The notes beneath the pieces were generated by a model. That model was not told the origin of the DNA. It searched no databases and worked only from the letters and a program-made list of their open reading frames with translations. From contig JAHZGC010000024.1 of the NCBI GenBank assembly GCA_019421015.1, positions 1 through 64,000 on the forward strand: DNA of 64,000 nt. Reading direction: 5' to 3'. This document shows positions 27,338-35,905 of this stretch, piece by piece; position 1 is the first letter of the stretch, and each line of letters begins with the position of its first letter. The position numbers and the translations under genes are program-made. Source of the stretch: Coriobacteriaceae bacterium (GTDB taxonomy: Bacteria; Actinomycetota; Coriobacteriia; Coriobacteriales; UMGS124).

Positions 27338-27578
27338 ATTCAAACCCACGCTCCCCGCGAGGGGGAGCGACTCGAGCACGACGGCGCCGGACTCCTCCGG
27401 CGTGCAATTCAAACCCACGCTCCCCGCGAGGGGGAGCGACTCGTCCAGCTCGTAGGCCATGGGGTGGCCGTGGGATTCAAACCCACGCTCCCTGCGAGGG
27501 GGAGCGACCTGGATGAGTGGTTCAAGGCGGGGAAGGGTGAGGCCATTCAAACCCACGCTCCCCGCGAGGGGGAGCGAC
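27338..27578 (-). CRISPR. short orphan CRISPR array, four repeats, three spacers
   Basis: Four 34-bp repeats (27338-27371, 27407-27440, 27475-27508, 27545-27578) begin ATTCAAACCCACGCTCCC and end GAGGGGGAGCGAC. The third has one C-to-T change. Spacers are 35, 34 and 36 bp and unrelated to each other. Read on the minus strand the repeat ends GCGTGGGTTTGAAT, resembling type I-C repeats. No cas gene lies in the window. Orientation is inferred from that similarity. Confidence 0.9.
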
Positions 27579-27765
27579 TGCGGTTCCACGCCTTGCGGCA
27601 CCGCGGGCAAGAATCGAACAGCTTCTGATTATTATGGCCTCGGCCCGTCCCCGGTAATGCAAGCCTTCTGGAAGCAGATGGTGAACACCTGACGTATCCC
27701 GCGGGCCTTCACGCTCGAGGAGCCCAATGACGAGAGCCTCGAGATTACCTCTGGGAGCGACTCGC

Positions 27766-29304
27766 CTACGCCATCTCCCCGCCGCGAGCGCCCCGAGCGA
27801 CGCCTCCCTCCTCCCACCCCTGCACCAACAGCAGAAGCTCCTGCTTCGAGGCCACGCCGGCCTTCTCGTAGATGCGGCCGATGTGGGTGCTGGCCGTGCC
27901 GTCGGCGATGAAGAGCTTCTCGCAGATGAGCCGGCGGCTGTTGCCCCGCGCCAGCAGTAAGAATACGTCGGTCTCGCGTTCCGAAAGGCCGAGCGACTTC
28001 GCGAGTGCCCGCAGTCCGTCGGAGCCCGGCGGGTCCGAGACGGTCACGATGGCTGCCGGCATCTGGGCGGCTTCCGGTGGGTGCACGCCCGTCTCGCCCG
28101 AGGCTTTCTCCGCTGCGGCCGCCGCGGACCTCGGGGTGTCTTCGTGCGCCGCGTCGGCGCGTCCCTGCAGGTCGCGCAGGCTGTTCCCTATGCCGTAAAA
28201 ATGGTAGAGCGTCCATACGAGCATCGCCAGCATAGCTAAGAAGCCCAGCTGCACAATGACCAGGTTCAGTCCCTCGTCGAACAAGATGAGGTATTGAAAC
28301 GCCACGGTGACCCCTGCGTTCACGCTGAACGAGAGTCCCACGAGTCGCCAGGGCCGCATCTCGAGGGCGTTGAGCGCCAACAGCAGCACGAACCACGAGA
28401 ACTCCTCGCCGTAGTACTCAGCAAAGTGCTCGATGGTCGCGAGGGCGGCGGGGTCGAGCGGCAACAGCTGCGAGGTGCCCGAGTAGAGGAACAGGTAGAT
28501 GGCGAACAGCACGAGCAGCCCGGGCATGAACCGCAGCAGCAGGCTCGACTCAGTCTTGACCAGCGTCACGTAGGACACGGCGCAAAAGACCACCGACCCC
28601 GCGACTAGCGGCCCCAGGCCTTCTCCGGTGAGTGCGAAGGGGTTGCCCCAAAAGCCCGTGTTGCCCACGGCGCATGCGATGGCAAAGGCCACCGACGATA
28701 TGACGACCAGTCCGAGCATAACCGTGGAGAGGGGCCGCTCGAACGTGACGCTCTTCATCGGTGCGGCCACCTGCCCTTCTGCCTGCCGGGCTGCCCAGGT
28801 AAGCCCCGTGCACAGCGCCGGCAACAGGCAGAAGAGCGCACGTTCGTCGGTCTCGCCCAAGACGGCGTCGGCCCCGTACATGAGCGCGCCCCGCAGTACG
28901 AAGACCGCGATGACCGCCACGCCGGCCACCTTGCGGTCGGCGATGCGGGAGAACAGCAGCACCTCGGCGACGAGCAGCACGATGTTCGTGTATCCGGTGC
29001 CCACGGCGGCCAAGGCCGAGAACGCGAGCGGTACGTCCGAGAACTGGAGCGCGGCCGATGCGGTCCCTAAAACCGCGCAGGCGCTCAAGGCCGTCCCTTC
29101 GTGGCGCTCCAACCACCGGGGGGCGGCGCAGGCCGTGAGCGAAGCCAGCAGCATACCGGTCAGAAACAGCGTGTGCCCGTCGGCAAAAGCCTGGCGCAGC
29201 AGCAGGTCGTGGGCGAGAAACGCGGTCCCGTGGCCGGGGAGGTCGAACCACAGAAAGTTGAGCGCCATGGCCACGGTGGCCAATGCGACCGCCCTTCTCC
29301 TCAT
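27766..29304 (-). CDS. membrane-anchored LuxR-family regulator, divergent from the Tat ferredoxin gene
   Basis: A 512-residue protein with about twelve hydrophobic segments (residues about 1-380) and a C-terminal LuxR helix-turn-helix (LSERETDVFLLLARGNSRRL, then ADGTASTHIGRIYEKAGV). This is the membrane-sensor/LuxR architecture typical of Eggerthellaceae, in which the helices are thought to sense a substrate and the HTH to act on the adjacent gene. GGGGAGGGG precedes ATG 29304, chosen over longer frames because the first helix follows directly. The target is probably the divergent gene at 29684. Confidence 0.92.
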   Translation of the reverse strand: MRRRAVALATVAMALNFLWFDLPGHGTAFLAHDLLLRQAFADGHTLFLTGMLLASLTACAAPRWLERHEGTALSACAVLGTASAALQFSDVPLAFSALAAVGTGYTNIVLLVAEVLLFSRIADRKVAGVAVIAVFVLRGALMYGADAVLGETDERALFCLLPALCTGLTWAARQAEGQVAAPMKSVTFERPLSTVMLGLVVISSVAFAIACAVGNTGFWGNPFALTGEGLGPLVAGSVVFCAVSYVTLVKTESSLLLRFMPGLLVLFAIYLFLYSGTSQLLPLDPAALATIEHFAEYYGEEFSWFVLLLALNALEMRPWRLVGLSFSVNAGVTVAFQYLILFDEGLNLVIVQLGFLAMLAMLVWTLYHFYGIGNSLRDLQGRADAAHEDTPRSAAAAAEKASGETGVHPPEAAQMPAAIVTVSDPPGSDGLRALAKSLGLSERETDVFLLLARGNSRRLICEKLFIADGTASTHIGRIYEKAGVASKQELLLLVQGWEEGGVARGARGGEMA

Positions 29305-29683
29305 GACCCCTCCCCGTTCGTGGTCGGAATCGTCCCGACGCGCGCTTCCTCCCCTGGGCTTCCTCTGCGCCCATGGAAGCAAAATACCACGTCCGGCCTT
29401 TTTTGGGGTCCCCGATGGGCTTGGCTTGGGGGCCGAGGCGGCAAATCGGAGGTTTTGGTGACATGTCGCCCGGGTCGCCGGGGCATCTCGGGCACGCCGC
29501 GAGGTCAATGGGTGGTTTTGGCTATATGGGCAGCCCGTGGAACGGGGCCATCATGGGGGTGTCGCGGGCGAGCGGGCCTTGCGGTTTTGGAAGGACGGAA
29601 GAGGCCGGCCCATCCGGACGCACGAGATGCGCGAGACGTGCGAACGAACATGCAACAGACATCCAAGAAGAGAGGGGATTACC
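29305..29683. promoter_or_regulatory. divergent control region, LuxR/Tat ferredoxin
   Basis: A 379-bp gap without a gene. GGGTGGTTTTGGC occurs at about 29509-29521 and GGAGGTTTTGGTGACATG at about 29449. The reverse complement of the former resembles the repeated motif in the control region at 33.8 kb, so it is a candidate operator. No clear -35/-10 pair was found. Confidence 0.35.
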
Positions 29684-31189
29684 ATGGCGACAATCGACCT
29701 GTCGAGGCGTGGGTTTGTGGGAGCGGGCATGGGCATGGGGGCCCTGGCGGCCGCTGGGGCGCTAAGGGCTTTGGCCGACGAGAAGCCCGCGGGCGACGTG
29801 GTGCCTAGCTCCCTGGGCGGCTCGGCCGACGCCGAGGGTGAGGTGCCCATGTGCGAGTTCACGCCCGGCGGCGGGTCGTTCGCCGAGGGTGCGCTGCCCG
29901 GCTGGGACGGCACCCCGCCCGAGATCGAGGCCGTGGGCGGCTCCACCATGCCCTTGGCCGAGCTCAACCGCCGCCGCCACGCCTACTACGACGCCGCCGA
30001 AGACTATGTCAAGGAGGACGGCACCGTCGTGCCCGCCTGGGCGGTCAAGATTCGCCGCGTGGTGCACGCTTACGGCATGGGCTACGCCAACACGCCCTTC
30101 GACACGAGCTTCGACTACATCATGCAGTGCTTTACCGAGGACGATGCCAAGGCCTACGCCGACGAGATGCCGGCCGGCCAGCTTTTCAAGGCCATCGACG
30201 TGGCGGCGGCCGGTGGCCGTACCCTCGAGGAAGCCGAGGCCATTTGCGAGAAGTTCGCCGACAAGGGCTTTTTGCGCCGCACCGTGCACGACGACGGGGT
30301 CATGTACAACCACGTGCCGTGGTTGCAGGGCGTGAGCGAGTACGAGCTCCACGAGATGCTCAACGACTTCGACAACTGGGTGATCGCCGACTCCCAGGCC
30401 GGCGCGTTCCACCACTTGGCCTATAACTACGGCGGAAGCCCCTACTTCTATGTGATGCCTTGCGACAAGTCTGTCGTCGCCGAGGGCGATATGCTCCTTT
30501 ACGACGACTACGAGGCCGTGGCCGCCAACCACAACAAGTTCTCGCTGTCACCGTGCTGGTGCCGTACCCTGGCCATGCGCATGGAGGGCTACGACACGCC
30601 CGATCTGCAGTCGCCCGACTGGGACGGCGTGATGTCGCCGGTCTGCGGCCATCGCATGGAGACCTGCCTGTCCTTCGGCGATGAGGCCGAGTACTGGATC
30701 CACATGGGCTTTGGCCGCGAGATCACCCGCGAGGAGGCCCTCGAGTACCTGCGTCGCAGCCGCGACGACGGGTTTATCCTCCAACACATCTTTGCCAAGG
30801 ACATGGGCACCGTGTGCTCCTGCCACGGTGACTGCTGCGGCATCATTGGCGAGTGGCGCGCCCTGGGTGGTGCGGCCGATATCGAGAACGCCCGCGCCTT
30901 CAAGCAAATCAGCCACTACAACCTGGTAGTCGACACCGATTCCTGCCTCAAGTGCGGCACCTGTGCTGAGCGCTGCCCGCTCGACGCCATCACGATGGAC
31001 GAGGAGTCGGGGCTGCCCGTGGTGAACGACCTGTGCTTCCGCTGCGGCCAGTGCGCCTACGTGTGCCCCGCCGGCGTCCGCTCCCTCGTTGCGCGTCCGG
31101 CGGAGGAGAACCTCGAGGTGCCCTACACCCTGGTCGACGACGGTAACCAGAAGGCCGCCTTCCGCTTTGAGCACGGCATGATCTGGTAA
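29684..31189 (+). CDS. Tat-exported Fe-S protein with two C-terminal [4Fe-4S] ferredoxin motifs
   Basis: A 501-residue protein with a Tat signal (LSRRGFVGAGMGMGALAAAG), a central domain, and a C-terminal dicluster ferredoxin (CLKCGTCAERCP and CFRCGQCAYVCP). The central part carries further Cys groups, SPCWCRT, METCLSFG and CSCHGDCCG. This layout is known from anaerobe ferredoxins in which CxCR and C-x-S/T-F-G elements precede the dicluster. It is probably an exported electron carrier or oxidoreductase serving a terminal reductase. No catalytic cofactor motif was recognised. It is divergent from the LuxR gene at 27766 and followed by hypA. Confidence 0.85.
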   Translation: MATIDLSRRGFVGAGMGMGALAAAGALRALADEKPAGDVVPSSLGGSADAEGEVPMCEFTPGGGSFAEGALPGWDGTPPEIEAVGGSTMPLAELNRRRHAYYDAAEDYVKEDGTVVPAWAVKIRRVVHAYGMGYANTPFDTSFDYIMQCFTEDDAKAYADEMPAGQLFKAIDVAAAGGRTLEEAEAICEKFADKGFLRRTVHDDGVMYNHVPWLQGVSEYELHEMLNDFDNWVIADSQAGAFHHLAYNYGGSPYFYVMPCDKSVVAEGDMLLYDDYEAVAANHNKFSLSPCWCRTLAMRMEGYDTPDLQSPDWDGVMSPVCGHRMETCLSFGDEAEYWIHMGFGREITREEALEYLRRSRDDGFILQHIFAKDMGTVCSCHGDCCGIIGEWRALGGAADIENARAFKQISHYNLVVDTDSCLKCGTCAERCPLDAITMDEESGLPVVNDLCFRCGQCAYVCPAGVRSLVARPAEENLEVPYTLVDDGNQKAAFRFEHGMIW

Positions 31190-31354
31190 GTGCTCCCGCA
31201 CCGCTTTTCCGCCGCAGGGGCGGGCCCGGGGCTGCCATCTCGCCTTTCGCGTGGTGTGGTGGGAGCGCCCTGGGTTCGCCCCGGCCCGGCTGTCCGTGCA
31301 CCGCGGTTGCCCCCCGTGTTTCGCTGTGCCCCGTTCCGAAAGGTGGTCTTTTCT

Positions 31355-31741
31355 ATGCACGAGATGTCGCTTATGAAGAACGTCCTGGCTATCGTGCTCG
31401 ACGAATGTGCGGGCAAGGGCGTGGTGGCGGTCAAGGAGGTGAGCCTCACCATTGGCGAGCAACGCGACGTGGCGGTCGAGTACGCCGAGGGGCTGTTTCG
31501 CTTCTTGGCCCGGGGGACTGTGGCCGAAAAGGCCACGCTCAAGGTGAGGCGCGTGCCGTTCACCGTGCGCTGCATGGAGTGCGGCGACATCTTTAAGATA
31601 GATACCCGCGATCCCGAGACCTGGGCCTGCCCGCGCTGCGGTGTGCGGCAGCGCTACCGGGTGTTCAGCGGCCACGAGTTTCAGGTCGACGCGATCGAGG
31701 TGGAGCTGGCAGGGGAGCGCGGTGCCGGTACGGCGGCGTGA
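31355..31741 (+). CDS. hypA: hydrogenase nickel-incorporation protein HypA
   Basis: A 128-residue metallochaperone that supplies Ni2+ to [NiFe] hydrogenase. The N-terminus MHEMSLMKN contains the Ni-binding Met-His-Glu; the zinc site is CMEC ... CPRC. Length and ends match HypA. ATG 31355 follows GAAAGGTGG. No hydrogenase or other hyp gene is in the window. It lies 165 bp after the Tat ferredoxin gene on the same strand and may be co-transcribed. Confidence 0.93.
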   Translation: MHEMSLMKNVLAIVLDECAGKGVVAVKEVSLTIGEQRDVAVEYAEGLFRFLARGTVAEKATLKVRRVPFTVRCMECGDIFKIDTRDPETWACPRCGVRQRYRVFSGHEFQVDAIEVELAGERGAGTAA

Positions 31742-31830
31742 GGGACGGGAAAGGGTGTGGGGGTTCGAGGCTGGGGCGCACGGGATTGGGGCAAGAGGCT
31801 GCAAAGCACGCTGCGGGGTTTACGATGAGG

Positions 31831-32017
31831 ATGATGTATCAGCTGAGAAAGTGAAATCTCGAAAATGATGACTTATGCATGGTATAATGTGAAAAATGAT
31901 ACTAGTACTATGGAGACGGCCAAAGAAATGCCTGGAACGGTGTGAATGGTTGCAAAGATTATATCAAATGTGGGAATTTATACCATGCATTTGCCATAGA
32001 TTTTACTATTGATTAAA
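31831..32017. repeat. AT-rich dispersed element, copy 3
   Basis: Shares with copy 2 AGTGAAATCTCGAAAATGAT, the core AAAGAAATGCCTGGAACGG plus TGTGAATGGTTGCAA, and the right end CATGCATTTGCCATAGATTT then TACTATTGATTAA. The right end, reversed, is the TTAATCAATA that opens copies 1 and 2. Its own left end has decayed. Confidence 0.78.
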
Positions 32018-32024
32018 TTGTCTA

Positions 32025-32145
32025 GACAGGTCACCGTTGGGAGGTGCGGGCTCGAAGTAACTTCGCCTGCCAACGGCGAACTACACTACGGAGGAGCAGG
32101 TTAATCAATAGGAAAAACAATAACTATTACTATTGCATGATACTT
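32025..32145. repeat. hairpin plus partial AT-rich element end
   Basis: Next to copy 3, CCGTTGG (about 32034) pairs with CCAACGG (about 32071), with an inner palindrome CGAAGT/ACTTCG. At 32101 a new TTAATCAATA end begins, followed by an AT-rich stretch to TATTGCATGATAC. It looks like a fragment of a fourth copy ending against the LuxR gene. Confidence 0.5.
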
Positions 32146-32159
32146 CCCCCTGCCCGCTT

Positions 32160-33749
32160 CTACCCCCGCCCCTCATCCTTCTCGCGTTGTGCCTCCAGAA
32201 GGTCGAGCACCTGCTGGCGGTTGTGCACACCGAGCTTGCGGTAGAGGTTCTTGCAGTGGGAGCGCACGGTGTTCTCGGACACGTAGAGGGTCTCGGCCAT
32301 ATGGGCCACGTCGCGGCCGCGCACGATGAGCTCAAGGACGTCGGCTTCGCGGTTCGAGAGCTTGAAGTCCCGCTTGAGGGAACTGCAGTAGCTGGGCACC
32401 ATGTCTTGCACCACCACGACCCGGCGCGTCATGACATGCTCCTGCGCCTCTTGGGCGGCGTCCGGCATGAGGGGGGTGGACGGCGTGGGAACGGGTGCAT
32501 CTTTTGGTTCGGATGTGGCCCCGCCGTCTGGGAGGGTCCGAGTGTCGCCCAGGATCGGGTCGAAGTCAGACGCTTCGCCCGTGCCGCGGATCATGCCTAC
32601 GATCGCCCCAGAAAACGAAAGGACGTAGATCGAGAGAAGTGCCACGACGAGCAGCTGGGCCACGTCGAGGCCTTCTCCAAAAGCCGCTCCCACCAGCCTT
32701 CCCACCAAAACGCAAAGGTAGACCGAGCCGGCAAACAGGCCGAAGACTGCTATGGGGTCGAGGTTGCGCAACCGGGCGATACGCAGGCAGGTGAGCATCA
32801 TGAACATCGACACGAGGGTAAAGGCCAGGTTGGCGATGCCTGCGAAGACCGCCCGGTACTCGCTTGCCATAAAGGGCAGCAGCAGGAAGCCCGTGATGAT
32901 GCCGAAGAATATGACTACGTAGGCGCCCTTAAAGGTGAACGAGCGATGTAGGCCTTCCCAAAGCCATAGCAGCAGGATCGCCGCCACCAGCATGCCTGCG
33001 GCGAGCAGGGTGTTAAGCAACAAGGCGTCGGTCTGGGTGCTGCGTGCCATGACGCGGGTGACTCCGCTTACATAGCCTACCGTGGCCACGCAGAGGACCG
33101 ATCGCCAGATGCTTGAGGCGAGTCCCCCCAACCCTGCACCTGGGGTTCGGGCGATAAGCAGCCCGTCGGCCGGAGGCGTTGCAGCTCGGTCGAAGAGCTT
33201 TGCGGTGCATGCCTTGAGGAAGGCGGCGTTCAAGACGATGAGCGCAAAGACCGCCACTCCATAGGCAGTCACCTGTTGGACGAATGACAGGGCGAGGTAG
33301 AGCAGACCGCCCAGGGCGGTGCCCAGTACGATTGTGCGGTTCGCCTGCATGGGTTCCATGCTCGCCATAACGCGCTGCCAGGCCACCAACGAGAGGGCAT
33401 GGGCCATTCCCACCAGAACTGCGGAGCAACCGAGAAGCACCTGGGCATCCTGTCCACAGGAGGAGAACGCGAAAAGCCCCGCGTAGCCCAACGTCCAAGT
33501 AATGGTGGAGGGGACGGTGGTGTTGCGGTTGAACAGGCCGTTCAAGTACAGGCAGCCGAACCCGAATGAGAACAAGGTTGCTATGAACCCGGTCGAGCGA
33601 AAGGTCTCGAAGGCCGTCAGGTCGGCGGCGGCGATGCCCGAGAGGTGCACGAGGGTGATAAGGCCCCAGGCCGAGGTCGACCCAAGGGTGAGGAAGATGC
33701 CGAAGCCCAAAGTGGCGATGACGGTGGGACTCATGCGGAGAAAGGACAT
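32160..33749 (-). CDS. membrane-anchored LuxR-family regulator, divergent from the 34057 reductase
   Basis: A 529-residue protein with about twelve hydrophobic segments up to about residue 400, a variable linker, and a C-terminal HTH (LSNREADVLELIVRGRDVAH, then SENTVRSHCKNLYRKLGVHN). It belongs to the same family as the LuxR proteins at 27766, 38092 and 56040. AGGAA precedes ATG 33749. The shared upstream region with the flavoreductase holds a perfect palindrome and a direct repeat, which makes that gene the likely target. Confidence 0.92.
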   Translation of the reverse strand: MSFLRMSPTVIATLGFGIFLTLGSTSAWGLITLVHLSGIAAADLTAFETFRSTGFIATLFSFGFGCLYLNGLFNRNTTVPSTITWTLGYAGLFAFSSCGQDAQVLLGCSAVLVGMAHALSLVAWQRVMASMEPMQANRTIVLGTALGGLLYLALSFVQQVTAYGVAVFALIVLNAAFLKACTAKLFDRAATPPADGLLIARTPGAGLGGLASSIWRSVLCVATVGYVSGVTRVMARSTQTDALLLNTLLAAGMLVAAILLLWLWEGLHRSFTFKGAYVVIFFGIITGFLLLPFMASEYRAVFAGIANLAFTLVSMFMMLTCLRIARLRNLDPIAVFGLFAGSVYLCVLVGRLVGAAFGEGLDVAQLLVVALLSIYVLSFSGAIVGMIRGTGEASDFDPILGDTRTLPDGGATSEPKDAPVPTPSTPLMPDAAQEAQEHVMTRRVVVVQDMVPSYCSSLKRDFKLSNREADVLELIVRGRDVAHMAETLYVSENTVRSHCKNLYRKLGVHNRQQVLDLLEAQREKDEGRG

Positions 33750-33796
33750 GCCGGTTCCTCACGGGTCGGATGAGCGCTGGGTTTGGCGTACAGGAT

Positions 33797-33813
33797 AACC
33801 GGTGGCACCGGTT
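33797..33813. promoter_or_regulatory. perfect palindrome, candidate operator
   Basis: AACCGGTG and CACCGGTT flank a single G, 47 bp before the LuxR start codon. A symmetric site of this size between a regulator and its presumed target is a good operator candidate. The binding protein is not identified. Confidence 0.5.
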
Positions 33814-33836
33814 TTATATGCGACGATGGCAAAAAT

Positions 33837-33932
33837 CACCCGTGCCATGGGAGGGATGGTACGTTGCGACGTGCTTGCGTGCGACGGCGGCCCGGAGAGG
33901 TGAACGCACAAAACCACCCGCGCCATGGGAGG
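33837..33932. promoter_or_regulatory. direct repeat, candidate regulator-binding pair
   Basis: CACCCGTGCCATGGGAGG (33837-33854) recurs as CACCCGCGCCATGGGAGG (33915-33932), start to start 78 bp apart, each preceded by an A run. On the minus strand it reads CCTCCCATGG...GGGTGGTTTT, and part of this recurs near 29.5 kb. Confidence 0.45.
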
Positions 33933-34056
33933 CGGCTCCGCGGGGGCACCGTATCGTTGATGACAGCGCGGCCCATTGCGATGGGCAATAACGAGGCCGC
34001 GGTATTGTCCGCTGTGCCCGCAGCACGGGCACGTCGAGATCATGGAGGTTTGTTTT

Positions 34057-35778
34057 ATGGCCGAGCACACCATTGCCTTCGACCGCCGCAAGTTCATCAA
34101 GGGAGCCGCCGTTGCCACCGCCGGCACGATGGCCCTTGGATGCGTGGGTGCCGCCGGTGCCGATGGCACCGTAGCGTTGAGCGCCGAGACCGTCAACAAC
34201 GGTTCCTGGGCGTTCGAGGTGGCTCCCGACCCGGTGTCTGAGGACCAGATCGCCCAGACGTACGAGGCCGACGTAATCGTGATCGGCGCCGGCGTGTCGG
34301 GCCTTGTGTGTGCGGCGTCCGCCACCGAGGAGGGTGCCGACGTCATTCTGTTCGCCGCCAGCTCCACGCCGGTCTCGCGCGGCGGCTCCAACCACGGCAT
34401 CGGCACCAAGATGCACGAGCGCCTGGGGATCACCGACTATACCAAGGACACCATTTCTGGCATGTTCAAGCGCGAGCTCGCCCGCAACGGCTACCTGGTT
34501 GACCAGAAGAAGTGGTGGCGCTGGGCAAACAACAGCGCGCCGATCATGAACTGGCTCATCGACCTCATGGAAGACGCCGGCTACACCACCACGATGGAGA
34601 TCGGCTACGACGACCCCGACGGCACGTTTACCGCCCATCCCGGCTCGCACAACTGGGTCGAGGTCTGCGACGGCGTGGAGTCGGGCGCCCGTACCGGCGA
34701 GAACCTGGTCATGAACCTGCTGGCCGACAAGGTGCAGGCCCAGGGTGGCACCATCCATTACAAGACCGTGGCCCAGTACCTTGAGCGCGAGGATGACAAC
34801 ACCGGCCGCGTGACCTCCGTGGTGGCGCTGGACCCCGATGGCAACTACGTGCGCTACGTGGGCCGCAAGGCGGTGGTCATGGCCACCGGTGATTTCTCGG
34901 CTAACCAGGACATGATGGCCAAATACTGTGGCTGGGTTGCCCCGCTGCTGCAGTATAACGAGATAGACTACGACGCTGCCTTCCAGTTCGGTGGCCTGGG
35001 CGGTGGAGACGGTCAGAAGATGGGCCTGTGGGTGGGGGGCGCCTGGCAGCGCTGCCAGCCCAACGCCCCCATGATCGACGCCGTGGGCCCGATGCCGTAC
35101 CGCCAGTCAATCGCCGACTTCTCGGGGCTGCTGCTCAACAAGAAGGGCGAGCGCTACTCCAACGAGGACACGATCTTCTCGTACGGCACCTACGCCATGA
35201 TGATGCAGCCCGACATGACGCGCTATGGCATCTGGGACAGCGCCTACGCCACCTGGTTCCCGCAGTGGGAGACCTTTGGCGCCACCATCGTTGAGAACGA
35301 GGGCAAGAACTTCTTTACCCCCGAGCAATACAAGGAGCAGTGGGACGCCAACGTCGAGAACGGCACGTTCGTCAAGGGCGACACCGTGGAGGAGGTGCTG
35401 GCCCAGCTCGAGGGTCTCGACGCCGAGCAGGCCGCCCAGTCGGTGGCGCGCTACAACGAGCTGTGCGCCGCAGGCTACGACGAGGATTTCCACAAGGAAG
35501 CGACCCTGCTCGCCCCCATCGCCGAGGGCCCCTTCTACGGGTGCAAGCTCACCATGGGGCCTGCCAACTTCCTGTGTGTGACCGGCGGCCTGCGCACCAA
35601 CGAGAAGATGCAGGTCTGCGAGGAGGACGACACCCCCATCGAGGGCCTGTACAACCTCGGTATCATGGCGGGCGATTCTTACGGCAACTGCTACAACTTT
35701 GCCATTTGCGGCCACAACCTGGGCATGAACTGCATCACGCTGCCCTACCTGCTGGGTAAGGAGCTTGCTGAGGCGTAA
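34057..35778 (+). CDS. Tat-exported FAD-binding reductase, LuxR-paired
   Basis: A 573-residue flavoprotein. The Tat-like signal is DRRKFIKGAAVATAGTMALG, the FAD fold ADVIVIGAGVSGLVCAASAT, the second FAD segment KAVVMATGDFSAN. The C-terminal capping segment GDSYGNCYNFAICGHNLGMN has His-Asn where fumarate reductases have NRLGGN, as does the paralogue at 54005. GGAGG lies eight bases before ATG 34057. It is transcribed alone, followed by a terminator, and divergent from a LuxR gene. No heme or quinol subunit is adjacent. It probably reduces an organic acceptor outside the membrane; the substrate cannot be named. Confidence 0.9.
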   Translation: MAEHTIAFDRRKFIKGAAVATAGTMALGCVGAAGADGTVALSAETVNNGSWAFEVAPDPVSEDQIAQTYEADVIVIGAGVSGLVCAASATEEGADVILFAASSTPVSRGGSNHGIGTKMHERLGITDYTKDTISGMFKRELARNGYLVDQKKWWRWANNSAPIMNWLIDLMEDAGYTTTMEIGYDDPDGTFTAHPGSHNWVEVCDGVESGARTGENLVMNLLADKVQAQGGTIHYKTVAQYLEREDDNTGRVTSVVALDPDGNYVRYVGRKAVVMATGDFSANQDMMAKYCGWVAPLLQYNEIDYDAAFQFGGLGGGDGQKMGLWVGGAWQRCQPNAPMIDAVGPMPYRQSIADFSGLLLNKKGERYSNEDTIFSYGTYAMMMQPDMTRYGIWDSAYATWFPQWETFGATIVENEGKNFFTPEQYKEQWDANVENGTFVKGDTVEEVLAQLEGLDAEQAAQSVARYNELCAAGYDEDFHKEATLLAPIAEGPFYGCKLTMGPANFLCVTGGLRTNEKMQVCEEDDTPIEGLYNLGIMAGDSYGNCYNFAICGHNLGMNCITLPYLLGKELAEA

Positions 35779-35798
35779 GTCGCCCTCACCCCATGTAA

Positions 35799-35837
35799 AG
35801 CCTCCCTGCCATGGCGAATGACAGGGAGGCTGTTTTT
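35799..35837 (+). terminator. terminator of the 34057 reductase gene
   Basis: AGCCTCCCTG pairs with CAGGGAGGCT, followed by G and five T. Confidence 0.9.
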
Positions 35838-35905
35838 GTGCTTGGCGGCTTGCCGCCTTTGGCTGCCTGTTCGAGAACGGCGTTCCTATGCCGTCTCTGT
35901 GCCCC

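Noticed and set aside
27459..27692. Short open frame across the CRISPR repeats
   Set aside because: It translates the repeats; no ribosome site or conserved sequence.
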